Shown here: in pieces, positions 1 to 11,026 of the stretch
How positions within the stretch are numbered: the first letter of the stretch is position 1
Layout of the letters: each line of letters starts with the position of its first letter
Source: Stropharia rugosoannulata
Taxonomy: Eukaryota; Basidiomycota; Agaricomycetes; Agaricales; Strophariaceae
DNA: 64,000 nt
Direction: 5' to 3'
Assembly: GCA_028532985.1 (NCBI GenBank)
Contig: JANCIK010000009.1
Coordinates: 930,001-994,000, forward strand
The notes under the pieces: model-generated
Databases searched by the model: none
The model's input: the letters and a program-made list of their open reading frames with translations, nothing else
Told to the model about the DNA's origin: nothing
Position numbers and translations under genes: made by a program

Positions 1-743
1 GGACACATGGACGCCCGCCCTTGGAGATAAGAGCCGATAACGTGCCAATCCTGTTGGTGGGGGTGGGGGTGGGGTGTAAAGAGACATGGCGTGCTCGATA
101 AGTCTCTACATGTTCACCGTGCTACTTATATTCCTGCGTCCGTATTCCTGAATTGAGCGGGTCCGAAGGTCATTGAGTCAAGTTCGACTCGCTTCTTGGA
201 AGCACCTGAGTAAAGGCAGAGGCAGAATTTGCAAGTCTCTTTGTAATAGTGCGATAGTGATCGGTTCGGGTTGAGGAAATGGCCGCATATTTCGTACTCC
301 AGAGATGTCATTCCCTTTGTTAGCCTCAGTCTTACAGAAGTTGAAGTAAAAGCCTTGCCAGTTGCGTGGCACAACGGTTCACTGGCCGGCACGGCGGCAT
401 GACATCATGCCCTGTCTTTGTACCTTTGGTATTTTTACTACTCCCTGGTTCATTGTCCCGTTGAGACCACCTACTGGATGATCAGTTATTTATTCCAGTG
501 AAAAAAGACAGACTAGGAGGTACATTATAAGTTACCACAGTTAATCAGAGCTTGCAACTTTCAAATTTACAATGGCAGTGTCGATCAGGCTAATCTCTTT
601 GCATGAGGAGTACCTCTCACGCTTCCGTGCGTTATATGATGCGCAGTGGCTCTAATTAGCCTAGCTCGGCCTTATATCAGAAGCTCATTTTCGAGGTCTT
701 CATTGTTTTTTTCTTTCCCCCCATCATATTCCTTTCTTTCACG
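1..743. other. Intergenic region upstream of the GH16 gene
   Basis: No convincing gene was seen. A G-rich tract of GGGGGT-type repeats lies near 55-75. A weak TATA-like TTATATC lies at 673-679, about 70 nt before the GH16 start codon, followed by a T/C-rich stretch (about 700-740) typical of fungal core promoters. Short open frames here lack splice-consistent extensions or recognisable domains. Confidence 0.5.
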
Positions 744-2202
744 ATGTTCTGCAGGCTAGCCCTTGTATCTCTAACATTTTTGTTTTCATTCACGACTGCA
801 CCAGTTGCAGCAGATGTTTATGACATGGTAACGGAGTATGCGGGCCAGAACTTCTTCGACGATTGGACATTTTATAACCACTGTAAGTCATTTTGGAACG
901 CGGGAGATAATAATTTCTGACGAATTCCAGTTGACAACCTCACCAACGGAGACGTAGTGTGCGCGCACCTTTCACGACGAATGCCTTGCTATGCTAAAAC
1001 AGGAGCAGATTTGTCTCTGCGTCGCAAGCTCTATCGTCAAGGCTGGCTTTTGTCGATACGAACACCAACCACGCCATCATGAAGGTCGACAACAGCTCCA
1101 CAGTGACCTTTAACAACAAGCGAAACAGCGTCCGGCTCCAAACCAATGTGCGCTACAGTGTAGGCAGTGTATGGATTGCCGATATGCTTCACGTTCCCTA
1201 TGGAGTGGGTACACCACCATTATCCGCCAGAAACCGCTGATTTATGAATTTACGCAGTGCTCGGTCTGGCCTGCATGGTAACTCTATTTTTTGCTCTGCC
1301 TGTGGTTCTATAAATAATACTACGTCTAGGTGGTCGAACGCGCCCAACTGGCCCACAGGCGGGTAGGTCCTGCGTAATAAAAGTGCCTCTAAACCTGATC
1401 TGACGTCATTCAGAGAGATAGACACATTTGAAGGCGTCAATATGGTCACTAACAGTCAAATGGGGCTGCACACGCTCGCAGGCTGCACGGTGACGGGCCA
1501 ATCGCAGAGCTCGCCTCTGCTCAACTCGACGGATTGCTCCTTCCTGGACAACAGCAACCAGGGATGCATTACAACAGATCCGAGCCCAGCCTCGTACGGT
1601 GCGGCATTCGCGGCTGCTGGCGGAGGGGTGTTCGTGACCGAATTTGCGACGTCCGGAATATCGTGAGTTTTCTCCCCACCGGCTTTATAAGTCGCTGCGC
1701 AGGTTTGTAATAACAAATTTACAAACTCAACAGAGTCTGGTTCTTCCCTCGAGCAGACGTTCCCTCCGTGATCACGCAGAACTCAAGCTCTATTGATACC
1801 TCCACGCTTGGTCAGCCAGTCGGGAACTGGCCCTCGACCACCTGTTCGTCATCCGAGTTCTTCGAGCCTCAGAACCTCATTTTTGACGTCACGCTCTGCG
1901 GAGGTACGTACTTCACATTTCTATATACTTGATTAGCTGCTAATTCTCTTCTAGATTTCGCAGGGGCGCCGAACGTCTTCGGGGAGACCTGCAGCGGCGT
2001 GTGCTACAACGACTACGTGCTGGGGAATGGATCTAATTACGATACGGCCTACTTCGAGGTTGCCTCCGTGCGGGTATTTAGCAAGCAGGGGACAAACACT
2101 ATAGTTCAGCCTGCTAGTGCTGCTACACGCTCCGCGCAGAGCAGGCTCGGTGTTGCGATGGCAGCCATACTTTTTAGTGCTCTCACTTTTACCCTGCTTT
2201 AA
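744..2202 (+). CDS. GH16 family endo-beta-1,3(4)-glucanase-like protein, probably GPI-anchored
   Basis: Predicted secreted glycoside hydrolase of family 16, acting on beta-1,3/1,4-glucans outside the cell or at the wall. Eight exons can be joined in frame; introns begin near 883, 959, 1205, about 1278, about 1362, about 1663 and about 1904, most with GT-AG ends. The protein opens with a signal peptide (MFCRLALVSLTFLFSF) ending near an Ala-rich cleavage site. The GH16 catalytic motif EIDTFEG follows the fifth intron, with the first Glu as expected nucleophile and the second as acid/base. Downstream blocks such as WPAWWSNAPNWPTGG and SVWFFPRADVPS fit the fungal GH16 glucanase group. The C terminus is a Ser/Ala stretch then a hydrophobic tail (AAILFSALTFTLL), suggesting a GPI anchor. 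The gene converges on the TM198-like gene. Family is confident; exact substrate is not. Confidence 0.88.
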
Positions 2203-2576
2203 TAGTATTTTAATAGTAGCACTTATACAGCAAGACGACATCCTTCATTTGATCGACCTCAATCTTTACGACTTGCATACATAAAACGGACAGTATCAGT
2301 AGACAATGAACAATAAATGCAATGTACAAATCAATGTTTGTGTGGATATTGAACCTCTTTCTCTCAGTTCAGCTTGAATTACATACAGCGAAACCAAGTG
2401 ATAGTATTACACAGAAATCAACTAATATGTCGTAAGTGTCGTGAATTTCATTACAAGATAGCAGATGCTACATAGACCACTGCATAACCTACAACAGTCA
2501 CAGAGGCTAGCACGGAAAATTAAGTACAACAAGACCACATATGGTCTGACCAAAAGAATAAAAAAAGGGATCATCC

Positions 2577-4753
2577 TTACGTGTGTGCCTTATCTTGAAC
2601 CTCTCTCCAGAACTCTTCCCAATGCGGAGAGCGACCTACACGTTCAGCACCAATCTCCACATCATCATGCTCGTCATCACCGTCGACATCTTTTGAGTGT
2701 CCAGGAAGCCTATGTTCCTCAACAGAGGCCGGGGACGCAACCTTCTGCACACGTAACGGGGACGAGACCGGCGCAGCACGCAGGCCATAAGCATCGCGAT
2801 GGGCCGCTGCGAGGCGGTTCAGTGCATGGATGAGCGAAGGCGTAGCAGCGATGGGCATGGGCTGTTGTACAGGCAAAGGAAGCCCACGGGGAACCTCTGT
2901 GTGGCGTTCGCCCACGCGCGCGAGAATGCCCGCCCGCGTCCCGTTCTCGCTTTGCGCGCGCGCATCCCGCGTGCTGGGCCGCCGGAGCAGGGCCACATGG
3001 TGCTCTTCCTCGCAGTCCGAGTACTCAACGCGGCCGAGCGCACCTAACTCGTCGTCGCGATCGATCTCCTCTATCCCTGCGATGGCGGTGGCGGTGCGTG
3101 CAGCGGCAACGGGCGGCACAAGGCTAGCGCGGCGCTTCAGCTGTTCCTTGAGCTGCGCGATCTCAGCCTCGTAGTCGATGTTCACCTTCACGCGACGCGC
3201 ATCGTGCTCTTGCGAGGGCTCCCGGTGCTTGTCCTCGCGCTCCCGACCGATGGACTGTTCAACGAGAGTCGGTATGGACCAGGACGACGTGTGTCCCCGC
3301 TTATATTTAGGCTTCAGCGGCTGTTGCTCTGAGAGAGTGGTCCCCGAACCAGAAGATGGAGAAGACGGCCCGTCTTCGTCATCACTTGACTCTGTGACAT
3401 CACCGAACTTCACAGGCTTCCGCCCTTTTCGATCCATACCTGCGGTGTTACTCCGGCGTACCCTCTTGGAGCGTTTCTTCTTCAGAAGGTCGGTCCCCGT
3501 TGGTAAGCTTGCAATATCAGTTCCCTTGGTCAAGTCTCCCCTCGAAAAGATGTGCATTGTGATGGGGAGGGGCGAGTTGATGTGCGTTTTCATATCAGTT
3601 TCACTGGGAAACAAGATGTCTTTTTCCGATTTAGGTGAATCAGAGGGAAACAGCCTTTGCAAGAAAGATTTGTGAGGGTGGAACGTCCCGGCTCGTTTTG
3701 AATCGCTGGGAAGGGTAGCAGTGTAGTTAGCAAGGTATTTATCCCACTTCTGTAACGTAGCGGTTAGCCAGAAATCTAAGGTCGGTTCCAAAGACAAACC
3801 TCATCAGGACACTCCCCAATCCATCTCCTTAGCGCCCAGTCAACAAGTATGCCGACGAAGAAGAAAACAGAGTATCCCGCGCTTAATGCTTGCTCCTGGC
3901 TAGAGCCCCATAAGACCTGGTTGCCTGGGCCCACGGGGCTATTTGCGGTCCATAGTCTCTCCCATGCATTTGCCCACCCTTCCTGCTGATGACTCATGAG
4001 CAAAGCAATGGACATGATGACACCAAAAGCGCCAGTGGATGCGGTACATATCCTGAGAAACGGGTGAAGCAGCATGTTTGTGAGTCGTGTTATTGGGAGG
4101 ATTGCTAAAAGCAGAATAGAGATGGCGAATAGAGGGAGGAATATAGCTGTGAGTGTTATCCGCGACGGTAGCGATGGGTGAGCAATGATACAGAACGCGA
4201 GTGCGAATAGTGTGCTGCCGAACGCATCAGTATGTAAAATACAACTCGCTTAGACTCACTTACCCCCCAGAGATGCCTAAGAATGTCAAGGCAGCATAAC
4301 GATACCTCGCGGCTAACGCAGTAGTAACGAAACAAATAATAATCCATATTGCAAGGAATGATCCCGGAGCAAGATGTGAGGCAGAGGTGGTCGCAGGTAT
4401 CATCAAGCAAAGAGCAGTAGACAGATGAACTGCAGGGATATCAGACCAATTTTATCTCCAAAGTTAGAATACGTACTTCCGAACAAAAATCCTCCAACAG
4501 TACCACCCAAACCACCTTCCAAATTCCAGGCAAATTTCTTCTTTTTCTTTTCCAGAGCAAGTCCTGATGGTGCTGTTAAAGAAGCGTAGCTGCCATCCTT
4601 CGTATCTGCCCTCGGGAAGGTGCGTGTGCGGTCAAGAGTCAAAAAGGTTCCAGAAAATGTCAAGAGAAGAGAAGACAACAATAAGGGCAGTGAGTAGACT
4701 AAAAGGTAGCGCGTAGACGGCAGCAGAGGCGTTAGCTGTGAGTTTACAGACAT
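2577..4753 (-). CDS. TM7S3/TM198-like (DUF4203) multi-pass membrane protein
   Basis: Fungal membrane protein of the TM198-like family, function unknown in fungi. Four exons join in frame: the start at 4753, an exon around 4260-4440, one around 3810-4215, and a long last exon ending at 2577. About seven hydrophobic segments are visible, including LLVYSLPLLLSSLLLTF, FLAIWIIICFVTTALAA and AGYSVFFFVGILVDWAL, followed by the family block WIGECPDE joined to KWDKYLANYTATLP. After the membrane domain comes a soluble tail of roughly 360 residues rich in Ser, Lys, Arg and acidic residues, with a heptad-like stretch (DYEAEIAQLKEQLKRR) that may be a short coiled coil. The start Met is the only one before the first membrane segment. 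It is divergent from the GNAT gene, with about 810 bp between starts. Confidence 0.8.
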
Positions 4754-5563
4754 GGTTGAAGTTTAAGCGTCGATCGTGAGTGGTCGTGAGGTTTTCGTGA
4801 GTCGTGATATCGTTAAACAGAGCTAGTGAGAAGAATGAGGAGAGAACAAGACTGAAACAAGAGGGTACAGCAAGCAGAAAGATAGATAAATGTTGGATAA
4901 ATGTCTCGGTCTTGCAGCCTACGCGTGCAAGGGAGATAATACAAGCGGATCACTGTCGATTATCTTGGGACTATAATTACAAGAGACCCATCAAAGTGTG
5001 TTTCTTGCTTGGGATGGGGGAGCAGAGAACAGGGACTTTGTGGGGGTATCGCTGAGCGAAGCGGAAGAACGGAAGCGCCACCTTGTCACCTTGATGATCT
5101 TGATTGCGGTAGGTTGTTTGGCTACATCATTCATTCTCAATAACTCATACTCAAGTAAATAAACATCTTCCTCATCGCTCTCATACAACCACTTTCATGT
5201 TACAATTGCTCAGATTTGAGAAATACAATCTTAGGTTCAGCGAAGCCACCAAAGATTGCCCTGAAATAATTTTACAGAACATCTGAATGTGTTTTAACGC
5301 AGGCCTTGAAGCAGCCCTAGTCGTGAGTCGTAGCCTCCGCCACGATTTCTATTATTCAGGTGGCTGTTGGATGCGCGACGAAGTATCATGTCGGAATAAG
5401 GCACAATTATCCTCAATGACTCGTTAATAACCTCCAGAGATGTTCGGTGTAAGGTACACGATTCTCCCACGGTTACCATTGGGTTATCGAGTCATAATTC
5501 TTGGAAAATGTGCGTTCCGTACCAACCCATTAATCCACTACATAATCCTAATATCCACCTTGA
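4754..5563. other. Divergent intergenic region, TM198-like / GNAT
   Basis: About 810 bp between two divergent start codons. The small open frames here overlap each other and show no domain or splice logic. Nothing specific was recognised; it should hold the promoters of both neighbours. Confidence 0.45.
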
Positions 5564-6180
5564 ATGTTTACTACAGATAGACTGTGGCTACGCGCATAAA
5601 AACCTTCCGACAGCGACGATCTATTGGCGTTATACAACAATGAGCAGGTAGCGCCATGGATAACAGAGGGCTACTTGGTCCCGCGACACGCGAACTACAT
5701 CGACACCATTTACAGCTTCATTAATTCGTGTGTTCTTTCCTGCGTGGTGGTGGAGAAGGAGTCCGGCCAATTTGTGGGCCTGAGCAGCATCGTTGGGCCA
5801 ATGGAGGCTAAGAACCGCAACGCGGTGCTCTGCATTGCGCTGTTGCCCAAGTTCTGGGGCAAGGGATACGGAGCAGAGGTGTTGCAGTTCCTCATCGACT
5901 ATGCGTTTGAGAATATGAATATGCACCGCGTGTCGCTTACTGTCTTCGAGGGGAACGAACGTGCTCTACAATTGTATCGCAGATTGTCAGTACAAACATT
6001 GTTTCGCTGATTTATTGCAAATATTAATTAAGGGTGACTCTGCGCAGAGGTTTTGTAGAAGAAGGCCGCCATAGAAAGATCGTCTGGATCAAGGGTTCGT
6101 GGCGCGATACCTTTTATATGGGAATTTTGGAAGACGAGTGGCGGGCGCGTAGGGCTGAATCCGCACTGTCTACCAGTTGA
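5564..6180 (+). pseudogene. GNAT-family N-acetyltransferase with an in-frame stop codon
   Basis: Family known for acetyl-CoA-dependent N-acetylation of small molecules or proteins. Two exons, 5564-5985 and 6048-6180, would give about 184 residues. The start reads MFTTDRLWLRA, then TAA at 5597-5599, then KPSDSDDLLALYN; relatives usually have an aromatic residue in the form RLxLRAYxPSD, so one base change from a Tyr codon explains the stop. The rest is intact: the acetyl-CoA loop is visible as LLPKFWGKGYGAEVLQF, then HRVSLTVFEGNERALQLYRR, and after the intron GFVEEGRHRKIVWIKG. No good downstream start would leave a whole domain. A 30-nt GT...AG segment (5584-5613) would remove the stop and keep frame, but that is far below usual intron size. 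Pseudogene, allele-specific nonsense or sequence error are all possible. Confidence 0.75.
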
Positions 6181-6352
6181 TTGGATTTCATGTGAAAGTC
6201 GTTCTTTCACTGAAACTGAGAAGAGTTCTCTATCCATTCAATAACCAACGCTTGAATGACTTTACGTGGCAAGTTTTGCATAGATTAGGAAGCTAAAAGG
6301 CTATGTAATGGCGGTTAACATAATCTACGACATAAATAAGAGATATAAAAGG

Positions 6353-7756
6353 TTATGTCCGCAATCTATTTCCCAGAACTCTGGACAGTGTTTGTCGATC
6401 GTGCGCTTGAAATCCATCGCATGCCGTGATCCGCACTTCCCAAAGTGACTGTTCTGGACTATTGTTATCTGCCCATATAGTCCGTTCTGAAAGAGAGTGG
6501 ATAATCGCCTTCCCAGTAAGCCGTTGGCAATTAGTCAGTTGCAGCTTCCGAAGACTGGGCATCCGTAGAACATTGTTTGTTTTGCGAGCCGAAAATGCGT
6601 ATGGGCGGAATAGATCAATGACCTTGTCAGACATGTCTGAAGCGACTATCCGGAATTCTTGAAGGTCGGACAGTCTATCGAAAACATATCTAAAGTCTTT
6701 CGTTCGCATGTCGCAAAAGTCCATGTCCAGAATATGAAGAGGGGGTGAGCAACGTTTGATCAATGTCCGGAGGCCCATACCAGTGGCCTGGTCACTTGAG
6801 GGGGACTGCGAAAAGTCATGTGCTTCATCTTCGCTATCGCCATCCTCATTGTACTGAGATTGGAGTTCATAATCGACATTGAGATGGGCCAGGTAAAGGT
6901 GCCGCAGTCGAGGAGCGTCTATGAATGATAAGATTTCGCGCGCGTAACAGGTGCGCTTGATGTTTAGTGTAAGAAGATTGGGAAGGTGGACAACAGGCAG
7001 GGGTCTGTCTATCGGTCCGTCATGTGGAAAACCCGCTAGATAAAAGGATTCTAGTTCTGGGCAAGCCTTCAGGAAACCTAGGACTTCGCTAGGTTGGGTA
7101 TGAAGTCCTGCTGCACCTCCTTCAGCGACCGTGACATGAACGAAGCGCAGAGGGGGAAGTAGTTTTGATGATGGCAATTTTGCGATCCAGAGGTTCATGG
7201 CATACGGAGAAGTTTCGTCTGGGTTGATGTGTGAGAATGTGATTCTGGATTCGTCTTCATCCCAGTCTTCCTGTTCAACGTCGTGTAGGCACAGATGAAG
7301 ATGCGTCAGGTTATCCTCTGTTAGGTTGTAATTCGGCGACAGAAGCTCATCAACACGGTGCGCCCCTCTGAACCGAAAGGATCGCCACCGATTGGCTGAG
7401 GAAATCAGCGGTGACACAAGGGATAGAATGGATTGCGGATCGACGACGTTCAGGTCGATATCGTACTTAAACGGCATAGATCTTGCTGTCCACATACGTG
7501 CTTGTCGTTCCGGAAATACGGGGCCGTATGCATCGTTGAGGTGAATAGTCTGCCACAATCGTGGACATGTGTCGACTATTGTACACCATAGTTTGCACAC
7601 TTCTCTTAAAATCAATGGGGCCAGAGGCTCATTGATGACACTATGCGCAAAGATTTCGATAAGCAACTCTGGAGGCAGAATCGCGATGGGCGGTTCAGTG
7701 CTGCTGTAAGCAGATGAGAAAGGATAACAGACGTCGTGTGCCGAGTCACCATTCAT
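6353..7756 (-). CDS. F-box domain protein with LRR-like region
   Basis: Single-exon gene of 467 residues. An F-box lies at about residues 21-65 (PPIAILPPELLIEIFAHSV, then REVCKLWCTIVDTCPRLWQT), the pattern of agaricomycete F-box proteins that bind Skp1 in SCF ubiquitin ligases. The remainder has irregular leucine-rich segments (HLHLCLHDVEQEDW, LPNLLTLNIKRTCY, PRLRHLYLAHLNV, PSLRKLQLTNCQRLTG) like the degenerate LRR substrate-binding region of this expanded family. The substrate cannot be inferred. The start is the first Met before the F-box. It converges on the GNAT gene (172 bp gap) and is divergent from RPS19 with about 590 bp between. Confidence 0.8.
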   Translation of the reverse strand: MNGDSAHDVCYPFSSAYSSTEPPIAILPPELLIEIFAHSVINEPLAPLILREVCKLWCTIVDTCPRLWQTIHLNDAYGPVFPERQARMWTARSMPFKYDIDLNVVDPQSILSLVSPLISSANRWRSFRFRGAHRVDELLSPNYNLTEDNLTHLHLCLHDVEQEDWDEDESRITFSHINPDETSPYAMNLWIAKLPSSKLLPPLRFVHVTVAEGGAAGLHTQPSEVLGFLKACPELESFYLAGFPHDGPIDRPLPVVHLPNLLTLNIKRTCYAREILSFIDAPRLRHLYLAHLNVDYELQSQYNEDGDSEDEAHDFSQSPSSDQATGMGLRTLIKRCSPPLHILDMDFCDMRTKDFRYVFDRLSDLQEFRIVASDMSDKVIDLFRPYAFSARKTNNVLRMPSLRKLQLTNCQRLTGKAIIHSLSERTIWADNNSPEQSLWEVRITACDGFQAHDRQTLSRVLGNRLRT

Positions 7757-8346
7757 AACCGACTACGGGATATGGGTGTTGAAGACGGGTCGACAAGAAC
7801 GTCGTCTGAGTGCCGGATGTGGGGAAGCGGGTGGGGAAGCGGAATCAAGTTGCGCTGTTGCAGTGGCCCGTGGGAAGAAGTAGTGTCACTCAACATAATC
7901 TCACTCATCACCGAAGAAAAAGTGCTTGTCGCTCCCGACCGGCGACTCCGCTGCGTCTCCTACCATCAATGCCTACCAGCTTCCTTCGCATCGTGAGAGC
8001 TGCTTGCAACGATACAGGGTTCGCAACTCGATAAGCAGTTCTTGATAGAAAGCGTACATACGCAACCCTACGTTGCAATGAAACGGATGGGAAGTAGACG
8101 TAGATACATTCTGCTGAGAGACAACTGATATAACGTCGTCGTCGACCGCGCTGGTGAGCACAGCGACTGTGGCGAGAAAAACGTGAGGCTGACTAATCGA
8201 TTCGCTTTTTGACCTCCTGTACAGTTCCGCGGAAATTGCCGAAAGCCCCAGCGCACGCCTGGGAACGACCTAAAGAGATACACACAAAGTCGTCAACGTC
8301 GTCAACGCCCGCCCCCGCGTCAATTTCCTCAAGAAACCATAACAAT
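7757..8346. promoter_or_regulatory. Bidirectional intergenic region, F-box / RPS19
   Basis: 590 bp between divergent start codons; it must contain both promoters. No clear TATA box is seen before RPS19. Open frames on both strands here are not supported by domains or splice sites. Confidence 0.45.
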
Positions 8347-8959
8347 ATGCCGGGAGTTCGAGACGTCAGGTTAGGCGCCGCAAAAATGACCCCAGACAGC
8401 ACGAAATACTGATTTTTGTTGCTACGACGTCCGCAGCGCTGATCAATTCATCGTCGCCTATGCTTCGCATCTGAAGCGCTCAGGCAAGCTTGAGGTCCCT
8501 GCCTGGGTCGATATTGTCAAAACCGGCTCGTTTAAGGAACTTGCACCTTATGATCCTGACTGGTACTATGTTCGCGCAGGTGTGTACCGACAACTTAATC
8601 TCGTTTAAGTAAATTCAACAAACCATTATTTGTGCGGTATAGCTGCTGTTGCCCGTCACATATACCTCCGCAAGGATGTTGGAATTGGTGCTCTGACGAA
8701 GCTCCACGGTGGACGCAACCGTCGCGGAAACCGCCCCTCCCATCATGCCGACTCATCGGCTTCTGTTCAACGCAAAATCTGCCAATCGCTGGAGAAGATT
8801 GGCGTGCTAGAGCAAACTGGCAATGGCGGACGAAGAATCTCCCAGGACGGTCAACGTGACTTGGACCGTATCGCAACCGCAGTTGTTGAGGAGATCAAGG
8901 CTAAGGAGGAGGAGGAGGATGAGGATGAGGATGAGGATGAAGAGGAGGATGACGAGTAA
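8347..8959 (+). CDS. RPS19: 40S ribosomal protein S19 (eS19)
   Basis: Small-subunit ribosomal protein needed for 40S maturation. Three exons, 8347-8369, 8437-8579 and 8643-8959, give 160 residues, normal for fungal eS19. The protein starts [20 protein letters not shown] and carries the family blocks [57 protein letters not shown] and [16 protein letters not shown]. The C terminus ends in an acidic Glu/Asp tail encoded by GAGGAT-type repeats (about 8905-8956), longer than in many relatives. The intron after the first eight codons is typical of ribosomal protein genes. Highly confident. Confidence 0.97.
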
Positions 8960-10379
8960 ATGCTCTCGACCTGACGGCCCGCACCTCCCCAGTATGATCT
9001 TGCATGTTCCATCTCTCCTTGTATGACGCATGCGCCGCTAAAATTATGGTTTTTTTGACGCCTCCATATTCCTATGGCCCCCTCCCGTACTGCGGCGCGG
9101 GCTAGTGACCTCGCTTGAGCTCATCGGGAAGGAGCGGTGTCGAATACCTGCCATTGCGTTGTCATATCCAGAATGTACGCCAATCCACACCCAACATCTG
9201 TATCACCGACTGAGAGTTATATTCATTCGCATTTCAAGCTGTCGAATGCAACTCTACACCGTCCTTTAAGATTAGAATTTGAAGTGAATGACCTTTCTCG
9301 ATTTCGAGATGACCGAGTTAAGTCGACTGCTGAATGTCACCTGGGCGTCTATGCGACTAGAGTTGCACGCTGTCTGCAGATTATTATTTTTTTCTAACTT
9401 TTTCGAGAGTTCACCTATCTGTCTGTTAATCATACCACCTCCTTCAAGAACTCGACTTATCCATTGCACAGACGAGAATTTTACTTTGCGTTAATTAAAC
9501 TTTTGCAGCGAGTCGGAGCAAATAAAATACTCATGTGATGGAATCGTGTTTGGTTGTCGGTGAATTTTCTGCTTCATGTCCCTTTCAATCAGGCTGCTAA
9601 TATGTAACTGGGCAAAGACGCGTTTTGTAAGAACATCACGATCCTGCCATTCATTGACAATACTGATGAGAGTATGGTCATTTATAGTCAAGAACACGGC
9701 AAGATGATTAAGGCATCTACATAATACGGCGGGCCCGGGATACGTGACACGAGCCCGGAGTAGATATCCCTGCATTAGGGATCTCGCGCTGCGCGCACAC
9801 CATCGCTATTGTCCGTTTATAGCAAGTTACAGCAAATTTTCTCTCGTTACGAGTAGCGTAAACGAGCTGTAAGGGACTATATCAAACGGAGTTTTTATTT
9901 TCGCATCGGCCGCGGAAGTTCAGCCAAGAAGGTTAGTCCCGTATTTTCGCTCACTGATACTTCCCGTTCCGCAGGTGTTGGGTCGATACAGAAAACAGCA
10001 TTTGAATAGGCTACTCCAAGTACGTCCAGATATTTTTATCAGACAGCTCGGAGAGAGTGTCGGGGGCGGCGTGATATGGGTGATGGGCAATTCAGCAAGA
10101 CTCAGCAAGTGTTGCAACACGTGATTCCGCTGAGCAAGCAATGCTTAGCGCTACAGCGCTTTGGCCTCATGCTGTCCGGGCGATCATGTTGTTGGCGTTT
10201 CTTGCCTCAGTTGGTCCCATCAACTTCTAAGAATATCGCCCTTCGCTAATCATGTCACCCAGTATTTGGTTTACTCTCGCCGGGACCATTGTCCCCTATA
10301 AATACGGCGCAGATTGCCCATTTGTTCTACACAATCCTCATTCTCCCTTTCTCCTTCTGCACTCCGCATCTTCAGCATC
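8960..10379. other. Intergenic region between RPS19 and the peroxiredoxin gene
   Basis: About 1.4 kb with no recognised gene. The open frame on the minus strand at 9491-9775 has no recognisable domain. The last 120 bp form the peroxiredoxin promoter with a clear TATA box. No tRNA or repeat structure was found. Confidence 0.5.
10297..10304 (+). promoter_or_regulatory. TATA box of the peroxiredoxin gene
   Basis: TATAAATA lies 76 nt before the peroxiredoxin start codon and is followed by a pyrimidine-rich stretch up to the ATG, the usual fungal arrangement for a strongly expressed gene. Confidence 0.7.
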
Positions 10380-11026
10380 ATGAGCTTCCAGAACCTCATC
10401 GGAAAGACTGCTCCCTCAATCACCCTCCAAAACTACGACGGTCAATACTACACCTTCACCCCTGGAGCCAAGGGTCTTCCCTCAGTCATCTTCTTCTACC
10501 CCGAGTCGGGTATGTTTTCCCTGCCGTTTTTCATTATGCTCCCCGTCTAACAGCGTCCGTACAGGCTCCTACATCTGCACAAAGGAAGCATGCCAGTTCA
10601 GAGATGCCATTGCTGAGAAGGACACTTTCAAGCCCGGAAGTGTTGAAATTATCGGAATCAGCCCCGACCCAGTCGATAAGCAAAAGAAGTTCGTGGAGAA
10701 GGAGAAGCTGACTGTGCGTCCTGCATTCTGCTGTATATCAACCATATCATTAATTAATCTACTTTACAGTACCCTGTCCTCAGCGACACCAGCAAGGAGG
10801 TCTTCAAGGCCTACGGAATTGGCAAGGGCGTTTTGGGATTGGTACCCGTTGCCCGTGTCACCTTCGTCGTTGACAAGAATGGAATCATTCGGTATGTGCA
10901 AGCTTTCAAGTTATACCGACCCGAAAGCTAATCTTTGCCTTCAGTGACGCTCTCGATGCAACCATCAACTATGGTGCTCACTCGAAATTCGTTGAGAAAT
11001 GGTTGTCGAAGCTCGAGTCCGAGTAA
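10380..11026 (+). CDS. Peroxiredoxin Q / bacterioferritin comigratory protein-type thiol peroxidase
   Basis: Thiol-dependent peroxidase reducing hydrogen and alkyl peroxides, with electrons probably from thioredoxin. Four exons (10380-10509, 10565-10713, 10770-10891, 10945-11026) give 160 residues, normal for the PrxQ/BCP class. The peroxidatic site spans the first intron: VIFFYPESGS then YICTKEACQFRD, giving a Cys-x4-Cys pair as in PrxQ enzymes with peroxidatic and resolving Cys five residues apart. Later blocks include VEIIGISPDPVDKQKKFVEK, YPVLSDTSKEV and GLVPVARVTFVVDKNGIIR. No signal peptide is apparent, so a cytosolic or nuclear site is likely. All introns have GT-AG ends. Confidence 0.92.

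Noticed and set aside
178..195. B-box-like GTTCGACTC suggesting a tRNA gene
   Set aside because: No A box, no acceptor-stem pairing and no cloverleaf at the right distance.
2799..3675. Plus-strand open frames opposite the TM198-like gene tail
   Set aside because: They are shadows of the conserved minus-strand exon and lack start context or domain.
5584..5613. 30-nt GT-AG segment as an intron that would rescue the GNAT gene
   Set aside because: Far shorter than any other intron here and would delete conserved residues; the nonsense codon reading is simpler.
9491..9775. 94-codon minus-strand open frame between RPS19 and peroxiredoxin
   Set aside because: No recognisable family and no splice-supported extension.
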